Assembly (NCBI GenBank): GCA_964399625.1 | Contig: CAYNSB010000062.1 | Coordinates: 1-17,152 of the forward strand | Reading direction: 5' to 3' | From: CAYNSB01 sp964399625 | GTDB taxonomy: Bacteria; Planctomycetota; Phycisphaerae; Phycisphaerales; UBA1924 | Length of the DNA stretch: 17,152 bases | Shown here: positions 1 through 6,074 of the stretch, piece after piece | Position numbering within the stretch: the stretch's first letter is position 1 | How the letters are laid out: each line of letters starts with the position of its first letter | Notes under the pieces: generated by a model | What the model was told of the DNA's origin: nothing | The model's database searches: none | The model's input: only the letters and a program-made list of their open reading frames with translations | Made by a program: the position numbers and the translations under genes

Positions 1-2
1 CG

Positions 3-2870
3 GGCGAGGCCGTCGTCGCCGCCCCGCCCAGCGCGGGGTACAGGCTGAGGAAGTTCGTTAGGAAGAACAAGGGGGCGGTGGTGACGGTGGGAGCGGTTGG
101 TACGGCTTTGTGCGTCGGAATCGCCGGTGCAGGAATCGGCCTTTGGCGAGCGGAGCGCGCCATCGCTCTTCAGCACCAAGCGCTCGCGGCCGCCGAGCGT
201 GCGCGTGCCGATGCCGAACTGAACTCCTACGTCGCCAACATCACCGCAGCGCAAGCGGCGATCGACGTCGACGACCTACTGGGAGCCGAGGCGCGTCTGA
301 ACGCATGCCCGGAGGCGCTTCGCAACTGGGAATGGAACTGGCTCTCGGCCCGGCGCGATCCGAGCCTGCGTCTGCTCGCGGAGTCGGATGCGTGCCGCCA
401 GCTTCGCATCAGCGCGGATGGTCGGCGAGCGCTGGCCATACAAAGTCGCCGAAACGAGGCCTCGGGATCACTGAAGATCTGGGATGTGAGCAGCGGACAT
501 TGCCTGCGATCGTTTGGCGACGACTCCACCAAGATTCAAGCCGCCGCATTCGCCCCCAACGGCGACTCTGTCATCGCCGTGACGGACTGGGGCGCCGTGC
601 TCTCGGTGCCCCTCGACGCAGGCGGCCCATTGCAAATCGCCGGGCAGTCACCACCCTCACCCCAAGGATTTCCTGCGACGATCTCCGCGGATGGCTCGCG
701 GGCTCTGACGTCCATTGGTGATCGCGTCGCCCGCCTGTGCAACACGGTCACCGGTGAAGTGACGGCCATCGAACATCAGGTACCGACCACAGTGGTCAAT
801 GCGTTCCTGAACCGGGACGGCACGCGAGCGATCCTCGGCGGAGCCAACGGCACGGCGTGGGTCTTCGACATCGAGGGAGCGCGGAGTGTTGCCGTTCTTC
901 GAGGGCACGACAAACGCATCTCGACGGTGGCATTCAGCGCCGACAACACCATGATCGCGACCGCGTCGGACGACCATTCAGCGATGATCTGGGATGCCAG
1001 ATCGGGCCAGCGGCTCGCCATGGCTCGCGGGCACACATACGACGTGAACGATGTGGTCTTCAGCCCAGACGGCACGCGAATCGTAACGTCGTCTCTCGAC
1101 GGCTCCGCAAGAGTGTGGGATGCCCAGACCGGCGCGCCGATCCGCACGCTCCGAGGCCACAAAGAATGGGTGCTGTCGTCCAAGTTCTCTCCTGATGGCG
1201 CTCGCATCCTCACAGCCGGTGACGATGCGACGGCCCGTGTCTGGGATGCCGAAACGGGAAAGATGCTGACGCTCCTGCGCGATCAGGCGCGCCGAATCTC
1301 GTCAGCGGAGTTTGTGAGCGGAGGCACCCTCGTGGTGACGGAATCGCTCTTGGGGATCCACGTGTGGGATGCGCAGCGAGAAACGCAACAAATCCTCGAC
1401 CGCAACGAGGTGAGGCGGTATCTGCCCGAGTACACCCCCGATGGGATTGTCTGCGCAGAGGGCGAACCAGACGGCGCAATCACGCTCACGAACACGAGGA
1501 CCGGCGCCACGCGCATGCTCCGGGGCCACACGGGCAAAGTATTGAGCACGGGCTTCAGCCCCGATGGCGCACTGCTCGCCTCCTGCGCCGACGACGATTC
1601 TGTGCGCGTCTGGGATCCAAGAGACGGCATCTGCCTGGCCATCCTGCGAGGGCACACTCAACCGCCCCAGGCATCGGTCTTCAGTGCGGATTCAACCCTG
1701 CTTGCCTCGGCGGGTCGCGATGGCACTGTGCGATTGTGGGATTGGAAAAGCGGTCGCTGCACCGAGACATTCTCTGATGGGCACGCGACTGCGGCCACGA
1801 CGGTCGCATTCTCAAAGGACGGAAGCGTTCTGGCCGCGGGCTTCGGGGACTGCCGGGTCCGCTTGTGGGACCGGAAGACGCGAGCGTTGATCACGAAGCT
1901 CGCAGGGCACGGCACGTGGATCGCCTCGATCGCGTTCAACCAGGACGGCTCGCGCATTGCCACCGGCTCCGGCGACGGCACCGTGAGGCTTTGGGACCCA
2001 TCGAGCGGGCACGAAGTGATCATGCTCCGCATGCCAACCTCGTCAACTCCCACGTGGCTCGCCTTCGAAGACAATGGACGCAAGCTCCTCACCGGGAACC
2101 ACCCCGTGAACGTCTCCTACGACGGCGCATACTTCTCGGGAGCACTAGTCTGGGACTCGGCCCCATACTCCGAACGATTCCCGGAGGTTCAGCGTCTGCG
2201 CCACCTTGCGGCACGCATGAGCCAATACGTTCACGACAAACAGAGTGCTGGGCTCGCGTCCGACCACATTCGCCGGGTGTTGATCCAGGATTCGTCCCTC
2301 ACCGATGACGCGATCCGCGCAGGCCTCTCGGTACTGGACGCCGAAGAGGAAAGAGTCAACAACGCGAACTCGATGGCGTGGAAGGTTGTGGTCCCCGGTT
2401 CCGATGATCCGCGCGAGATTCGGCTTGCTTTGGAGGCCGCGCGACTGTCCGTGACGGCGTCGCCGACCGACCCGGACGTCGCGAACACACTTGGCGGAGT
2501 GCTGTACCGCGCAAGAGAGTACGAGCAGGCGATCGCCACGATCGGAGCGGCGATCCGTCTCCGCGAGCCTCCTGACGCGGACCCTCTCGATTGGATGTTG
2601 CTGTCGATGAGCTACGCCCGACTATCACAAGGCGATTCTCGCGCGATCGTGAATGCCCCGAGTCTTGCGAACGCAATCCCCGCACGCTCGCTGTGCCTCG
2701 TGTTGTCCCATGCGTCGCTCGCGCGGGCACACGCCATTCTTGCGGACCCCGCTTCCAACTCGACGGCGGGCGATGAAGACACCAAGGCGCTCCTCGCCGA
2801 AGCAGAGTTGCTCGTTCTGGGCAGGCGATCGAACGACCCGGATGCCTCCGCGCCCCATCGGATCCACTGA
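3..2870 (+). CDS. Ser/Thr protein kinase C-terminal region with WD40 repeats and TPR-like tail (5' truncated by window edge)
   Basis: The reading frame is already open at base 3 and begins with a juxtamembrane segment (PPSAGYRLRKFVRKNKG), which in planctomycete membrane Ser/Thr kinases lies just after the kinase domain. The gene therefore starts left of the window, and the GTG at 78 is not its real start. One membrane helix follows (about 75-135), then a short coiled linker rich in A, E and R, then the family's conserved NWEWNWLSARRD block near 320-355. From about 380 to 2150 there are ten or eleven WD40 blades ending in IWD, VWD or LWD (for example MIWDARSG, RVWDAQTG, RLWDPSSG), enough for one or two beta-propellers. 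A TPR-like pair of helices lies at about 2370-2560. Inferred role: a membrane signalling kinase whose propeller and TPR domains bind ligands or partner proteins, probably outside the cytoplasm given the single helix. Kinase catalytic residues cannot be checked here. Confidence 0.88.
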   Translation, partial: GEAVVAAPPSAGYRLRKFVRKNKGAVVTVGAVGTALCVGIAGAGIGLWRAERAIALQHQALAAAERARADAELNSYVANITAAQAAIDVDDLLGAEARLNACPEALRNWEWNWLSARRDPSLRLLAESDACRQLRISADGRRALAIQSRRNEASGSLKIWDVSSGHCLRSFGDDSTKIQAAAFAPNGDSVIAVTDWGAVLSVPLDAGGPLQIAGQSPPSPQGFPATISADGSRALTSIGDRVARLCNTVTGEVTAIEHQVPTTVVNAFLNRDGTRAILGGANGTAWVFDIEGARSVAVLRGHDKRISTVAFSADNTMIATASDDHSAMIWDARSGQRLAMARGHTYDVNDVVFSPDGTRIVTSSLDGSARVWDAQTGAPIRTLRGHKEWVLSSKFSPDGARILTAGDDATARVWDAETGKMLTLLRDQARRISSAEFVSGGTLVVTESLLGIHVWDAQRETQQILDRNEVRRYLPEYTPDGIVCAEGEPDGAITLTNTRTGATRMLRGHTGKVLSTGFSPDGALLASCADDDSVRVWDPRDGICLAILRGHTQPPQASVFSADSTLLASAGRDGTVRLWDWKSGRCTETFSDGHATAATTVAFSKDGSVLAAGFGDCRVRLWDRKTRALITKLAGHGTWIASIAFNQDGSRIATGSGDGTVRLWDPSSGHEVIMLRMPTSSTPTWLAFEDNGRKLLTGNHPVNVSYDGAYFSGALVWDSAPYSERFPEVQRLRHLAARMSQYVHDKQSAGLASDHIRRVLIQDSSLTDDAIRAGLSVLDAEEERVNNANSMAWKVVVPGSDDPREIRLALEAARLSVTASPTDPDVANTLGGVLYRAREYEQAIATIGAAIRLREPPDADPLDWMLLSMSYARLSQGDSRAIVNAPSLANAIPARSLCLVLSHASLARAHAILADPASNSTAGDEDTKALLAEAELLVLGRRSNDPDASAPHRIH

Positions 2871-3114
2871 GCCGCCAATCCCACAATCAGCATCCGGCTT
2901 TCCCTCTGATCCAATGTGCCCCTTGCGTCGCGAGATCCGCTCCACCGGACCTGCGCGTTGGCGTTTCCCGCCAGTGTGCTGGATCCACGTGCTCTGGGGG
3001 CATTGACACAACTTTCCAAATTCCCGGCGCTCGCCCCGCTCCGCATCCGCTGTGGGGGGCAAGCCGGGGCTGAGCGACGCAGGGTCGCTCTCCTCGGCAA
3101 GGCCCTTGCACCGT
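2871..3114. other. Intergenic gap (about 240 bp)
   Basis: I find no gene here. The gap holds a perfect -35-like hexamer TTGACA (3003-3008) without a convincing -10 box 16-18 bases downstream, and a 7-bp inverted repeat (3072-3090) just upstream of the next gene. There is no clear terminator with a T-run after the stop at 2870. Confidence 0.5.
3072..3090 (+). repeat. Inverted repeat in leader of the 3125 gene
   Basis: GAGCGAC (3072-3078) and GTCGCTC (3084-3090) form a perfect 7-bp stem with a 5-base loop, ending 25 bases before the Shine-Dalgarno site. No T-run follows, so it is not a standard terminator. It could be a leader hairpin or an operator. In a GC-rich genome a chance hairpin is also possible. 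Confidence 0.3.
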
Positions 3115-3119
3115 GGAGG
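3115..3119 (+). promoter_or_regulatory. Ribosome binding site deciding the 3125 start
   Basis: GGAGG lies 5 bases before the ATG at 3125. It overlaps the codons of the alternative in-frame GTG at 3113, so it supports the ATG as the true start. Confidence 0.6.
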
Positions 3120-3124
3120 CCGCC

Positions 3125-4186
3125 ATGGACAGTGCGCTGCGCTCGCTCGTCGATTCCCCTCGCCCCCTCGTCCTGCTGCGTCGTCGTTCCGTCCGTCTCG
3201 CGATCGCGACCATCGTCGGCGTGGCCGTCATCACCGCCACGCCCGCGCTCGCCCGACCCGGCGGGCGCAACCCGCACCGCAACGATCGTCCCATCGAGTT
3301 CGCCACGGCCCCCGCGCCCGACGCACGCACCGCCGAGATCGGCATCCAGTTCAAGGACTCGCTCGTCCCCGAGGTCGTCGCCATGCTCGAGACCGAGCGC
3401 GATGCCGAGGCCATCGAGACGCTCCAGGCCGCGCTCAAGGACCGCGCCCCCGCCAACGCCAATCGCGCCGACGAGCTCAACCTCGCCCTGAGCATGGTGC
3501 ACGCCCGATGCGGCAAGCCCGCCGACGCCCGCCAGCGCCTGTTCAACCTCACCCGCGCCGAGACCAAGCCCGAGCTCGCCGCCCGCGCCCTGCTCATCCA
3601 GGCCGTCCTCGATCGCGCGCCCAGGAACGGATCCTCCGTCGGCAGCGACCTGCGCAGCCGAACCGCCTGGCACAGCATCCTCATGGATGTCCGCGGCGAG
3701 CTGCGGACCAGGCTCCTCCGAGAGCACGACGACCTGAAGGAATCGATCCGCATGGACCACTGGGGCGAGATCAAGCGGCACATCACCAACACGCGTTCGC
3801 TCATGCTCCAGGGCGAGTCGGTCCGCCTGGCGCAGGTGACCCCCGCCGACATGTTCCGCGAGCACTTCATCGCGATCTCCGCCGAGGTGGACCAGGTCGG
3901 CGATCGCATCCGCGCCCACTGGCAGAAGGCGTGCGATCTGGCCAACGAGATTCGCCACGTCCCCAGGCACTTCAAGGGCGGCGACCGCAGCGGATACATC
4001 GACAGCCGCGTCGAGCAGTACAACCACCAGATCGACGAGATCCGACGCGCCCACGACGCGGGCAAGGACCTCGTCAACGAGTACCGCGAGCAGCAGAACC
4101 GCAACCCGCAATGGATCAAGTTCGCCCCGCAGCTCGCCGTGTGGCTGCCGCCCGGCGGCATGCCCACCTACTGGCTCGCACGCTGA
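3125..4186 (+). CDS. Secreted alpha-helical protein of unknown function
   Basis: This 353-residue protein has a Sec-type signal peptide. The arginine-rich start (LLRRRSVRL) is followed by a hydrophobic stretch (AIATIVGVAVITATPALA) with likely cleavage after ALA at about residue 40. The mature part looks almost entirely helical and charged. Residues of about 75-165 have a TPR-like pattern of short amphipathic helices (AEAIETLQAAL, ELNLALSMVHARCG, ELAARALLIQAVL). Later segments such as DEIRRAHDAGKDLVNEYREQQ suggest coiled coils. The last 30 residues are more aromatic and proline-rich (WLPPGGMPTYWLAR). I recognise no named family. It lies about 60 bases upstream of an ECF sigma factor on the same strand, so co-transcription is likely, and it could be a periplasmic partner or sensor for that module. 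Third codon positions are almost all G or C, unlike the kinase genes on either side. A GTG at 3113 would add four residues. Confidence 0.8.
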   Translation: MDSALRSLVDSPRPLVLLRRRSVRLAIATIVGVAVITATPALARPGGRNPHRNDRPIEFATAPAPDARTAEIGIQFKDSLVPEVVAMLETERDAEAIETLQAALKDRAPANANRADELNLALSMVHARCGKPADARQRLFNLTRAETKPELAARALLIQAVLDRAPRNGSSVGSDLRSRTAWHSILMDVRGELRTRLLREHDDLKESIRMDHWGEIKRHITNTRSLMLQGESVRLAQVTPADMFREHFIAISAEVDQVGDRIRAHWQKACDLANEIRHVPRHFKGGDRSGYIDSRVEQYNHQIDEIRRAHDAGKDLVNEYREQQNRNPQWIKFAPQLAVWLPPGGMPTYWLAR

Positions 4187-4247
4187 ACAACCCCGCCCGC
4201 GACGCGCCCTCCCGTGCATGCACTCCCCATCAATAGGTACCATTCCA

Positions 4248-4931
4248 ATGATGTCCGAGCTGCACAACGCCCAACACCGCCCGCCCCACGCGGGCGCCTC
4301 GCCGGACGTGACCCACCTGCTCAACGCCGCCGGCGCCGGCGATCCCAAGGCCCCGGCCGAGCTGCTCGCGCTCGTGTACCAGCAGCTCCGCGCCATCGCC
4401 CAGAAGCGGATGAACGCCGAGCATCCCGGCCACACGCTCCAGGCCACCGCGCTCGTGCACGAGGCGTACGCCAAGCTCGTGGGTCGTGACGCAGGATCGC
4501 CCAACGCCGACGGAGCCCAGAGCAACGTCGCCTGGAACGGGCGGGCCCACTTCTTCCACGCCGCGGCCGAGGCGATGCGCCGCATCCTCGTCGATCACGC
4601 GCGGGCCAAGCGCGCCGGGCTCAAGGATGGGCAGGGTGCGCTCGGCGCGCCACGCCGCCCGCTGCGCATGCCCGCCAACGTGCTCGATCTGGCCCAGGAC
4701 CAGGACCCCGACTCGGTCCTCGCGCTCGACGAGGCCCTCGCCCGCCTGTCCAAGGTGGACGAGCAGACGGCGATGGTCGTGCGCCTCCGCTTCTTCGCGG
4801 GCCGCAGCGTGGACGAGACCGCCCTGGCCCTGGGCATCTCACCCCGCCAGGTCGATCGCGAGTGGGCCTTCGCCCGCGCCTGGCTCGCCGAAGCGCTCGC
4901 CCACGCCGACCATGGTCCCAAAGCATCCTGA
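4248..4931 (+). CDS. ECF-type RNA polymerase sigma factor (Sigma70_ECF / TIGR02999-like)
   Basis: The protein has the standard two-domain ECF layout. Region sigma-2 covers about residues 20-122, with the family blocks GHTLQATALVHEAYAKLV and HFFHAAAEAMRRILVDHARA. Region sigma-4 covers about 160-215 and ends in a helix-turn-helix (SVDETALALGISPRQVDREWAFARAWL). These blocks are typical of the planctomycete-expanded TIGR02999-type family. ECF sigma factors direct RNA polymerase to promoters of specific regulons in the cytoplasm. I chose the ATG at 4248 (ATG again at 4251) because a weak TAGG lies upstream and the family usually starts close to the LLNAAGAGD-type segment; the ATG at 4218 would add ten residues but has no ribosome site. 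A linker of about 20 residues between the two sigma-2 blocks (DAGSPNADGAQSN) looks slightly expanded. A kinase gene follows after 24 bases, so kinase control is expected, but that kinase is broken. Confidence 0.88.
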   Translation: MMSELHNAQHRPPHAGASPDVTHLLNAAGAGDPKAPAELLALVYQQLRAIAQKRMNAEHPGHTLQATALVHEAYAKLVGRDAGSPNADGAQSNVAWNGRAHFFHAAAEAMRRILVDHARAKRAGLKDGQGALGAPRRPLRMPANVLDLAQDQDPDSVLALDEALARLSKVDEQTAMVVRLRFFAGRSVDETALALGISPRQVDREWAFARAWLAEALAHADHGPKAS

Positions 4932-4943
4932 GGTCGTTCGCGC

Positions 4944-4948
4944 AGGAG
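4944..4948 (+). promoter_or_regulatory. Ribosome binding site of the truncated kinase gene
   Basis: AGGAG lies 7 bases before the ATG at 4956. The translation start of the kinase remnant is intact even though its 3' part is lost. Confidence 0.55.
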
Positions 4949-4955
4949 CAGCACC

Positions 4956-5480
4956 ATGAGCGAAATCAATCATCCAAGGCTCAAGGCGGTCTTCATCGGG
5001 GCGCTCGACCTCGAGGGCGAAGCGCGGGCGCGCTTCCTCGATGAGCACTGCGCGGGCGACAAGGAGCTCCGTGCAAGGGTCGAGGCGCTGCTCGTCGCGG
5101 CTGTCGGCCCCGGGTCGGGGCCGACAATCGACGCCAAGCCATCGCCCTCCGACACCAATCTGCTCGCCAGCGCCATCACGCCATTGACCGAGGGGCCCGG
5201 CACGCGCATCGGCCCGTACAAGCTCCTCCAACGCATCGGCGAGGGCGGCTTCGGCACCGTCTTCATGGCCGAGCAGGAGCACCCCGTCCGCCGGCGCGTC
5301 GCGCTGAAGATCATCAAGTTGGGCATGGACACCCGCGCCGTGGTCGCGCGATTCGAGCAGGAACGCCAGGCCCTGGCGATGATGGACCACCCCAACATCG
5401 CCAAGGTCCTCGACGCCGGACCTGCTGGGAATCACAACCCCTCCGCCAGCCATCTCCAACGGCGTGCCGCACGCGTTTGA
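4956..5480 (+). pseudogene. Ser/Thr protein kinase truncated after the N-lobe
   Basis: Residues 1-50 form the helical N-terminal segment usual for planctomycete kinases next to ECF sigma factors. Residues 84-155 are a good kinase N-lobe: glycine loop IGEGGFGTVF (94-103), the ATP-anchoring lysine in VALK (K118), and the alphaC glutamate in FEQERQAL (E136). The frame matches the family up to HPNIAKVLDAG at residue 155. It then loses all similarity and stops 19 codons later. The hinge, HRD catalytic loop, DFG motif, C-lobe, membrane helix and sensor domain are missing, so the product cannot be an active kinase. Full-length relatives are usually 700-1100 residues. The cause may be a genomic deletion or rearrangement, or an assembly join. 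The gene sits 24 bases after its cognate-type sigma factor, which would then lack its regulator. Confidence 0.8.
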
Positions 5481-5496
5481 GATGCTCGGAGCGTGA
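5419..5496 (+). pseudogene. Possible 3' remnant of an unrelated gene, out of frame with the kinase
   Basis: From the exact point where kinase similarity ends, another frame reads 25 plausible codons to a TGA at 5494-5496: DLLGITTPPP, then AISNGVPHAFEMLGA. A DLLGI-x-x-PP segment near a C-terminus is reminiscent of alkaline-phosphatase-superfamily enzymes (phosphodiesterase, sulfatase or phosphoglycerate mutase type), where a TVLDLLGI-like strand precedes a PP segment. The match is short, so the family suggestion is weak. If right, the join fused the kinase 5' part to the end of this gene. Confidence 0.3.
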
Positions 5497-5561
5497 GCAA
5501 CTAGGCCGCCCGGGATCGCGTGCAGCCCGAAGGAGTGACCCGACGTGCAACACCGGGCCCC

Positions 5562-5972
5562 CTATGGACAACCCGCACGAAACGCATTGAGAAAGCACAC
5601 GAAGTCCGCGGCCGCAAGCGTTGGGGCGCTCGTGCTCCCATCACAGTTCGCGTAAGAATCGCCCGCGCGGAACCGGGCAAGGAAGCACACGAAATCGCCG
5701 GCGCTGAGCGCGGGCGCGGTCTGGTTGCCCTCGCAGTTCGCGTAGCACGTGGTCGTGTCCGAGCCCCAAAAGCCTCCCAGGCAGACCCGGCCGCCACCGG
5801 CAAGCGTGCCCGCATCGGGCTGGCCGATCGTGCCGGTGACGGCGTAAATCCCGCCGGCCGATGATTGCCCACCACCATCGATCGTGGACCAGCTCACAGC
5901 GAGCTGGGCGTGGGCTTCGAGCGAGAGCGAGGCCGCCGAGAGCAGCCCGATGAGTGTGAATGCGCGGTTCAT
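5562..5972 (-). CDS. Small secreted protein with a GC-type dockerin domain
   Basis: This 136-residue protein has a signal peptide (MNRAFTLIGLLSAASLSLEAHA, likely cut after residue 22). Residues 25-70 hold a segment common in Phycisphaerae exported proteins: SWSTIDGGGQSSAGG, then TGTIGQPDAG and GGFWG. Residues 76-136 are a two-repeat GC-type dockerin: CYANCEG...APALSAGDFVCFLARFRAG (78-104) and YANCDG...APTLAAADFVCFLNAFRAG (107-134). Six cysteines (76, 80, 96, 110, 126, 135) could pair as disulfides. Each repeat begins with an acidic loop resembling the calcium-binding loop of true dockerins. The domain is thought to attach exported proteins to a partner, by analogy with cohesin-dockerin; no cohesin is visible here. 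An AAGGA ribosome site (5982-5986) lies 9 bases before the start. It is downstream of the S74 gene on the same strand, about 100 bases away. The carrier part is very short, so it may be little more than an anchor module. Confidence 0.82.
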   Translation of the reverse strand: MNRAFTLIGLLSAASLSLEAHAQLAVSWSTIDGGGQSSAGGIYAVTGTIGQPDAGTLAGGGRVCLGGFWGSDTTTCYANCEGNQTAPALSAGDFVCFLARFRAGDSYANCDGSTSAPTLAAADFVCFLNAFRAGCP

Positions 5973-5981
5973 TGAAGAATG

Positions 5982-5986
5982 TCCTT
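5982..5986 (-). promoter_or_regulatory. Ribosome binding site of the dockerin gene
   Basis: Read on the minus strand, AAGGA lies 9 bases before the ATG at 5972 and supports that start. Confidence 0.5.
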
Positions 5987-5992
5987 GGTGGA

Positions 5993-6017
5993 GCGCCGGA
6001 CCCAGAACGCACGGCGC
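5993..6017 (-). repeat. Inverted repeat between the S74 and dockerin genes
   Basis: GCGCCG (5993-5998) and CGGCGC (6012-6017) form a 6-bp GC-only stem with a 13-base loop. It lies after the S74 stop codon and just before the dockerin ribosome site. It could weakly attenuate read-through or stabilise the mRNA. No T-run follows. A shorter palindrome, GCTGGAACCAGC (6057-6068), lies right after the S74 stop. Confidence 0.3.
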
Positions 6018-6074
6018 CTGACTATGGGTGTGGGGGTGAGACTCGCAGAATGAGTGGCTGGAACCAGCGCGACG

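Noticed and set aside
2870..2899. Terminator after the first kinase (AGCCG...CGGCT followed by TT)
   Set aside because: The stem has only 5 pairs with a loop of about 20 bases and no T-run, which is too weak.
3003..3008. TTGACA as a promoter -35 box for the 3125 gene
   Set aside because: The hexamer is perfect, but the bases 16-18 positions downstream (GC-rich, around 3025-3031) do not resemble a -10 box.
2612..4585. 657-codon open frame on the minus strand
   Set aside because: It lies opposite the secreted helical gene and the sigma gene, whose protein families, signal peptide and ribosome sites are clear. It is a by-product of strong third-position G/C bias.
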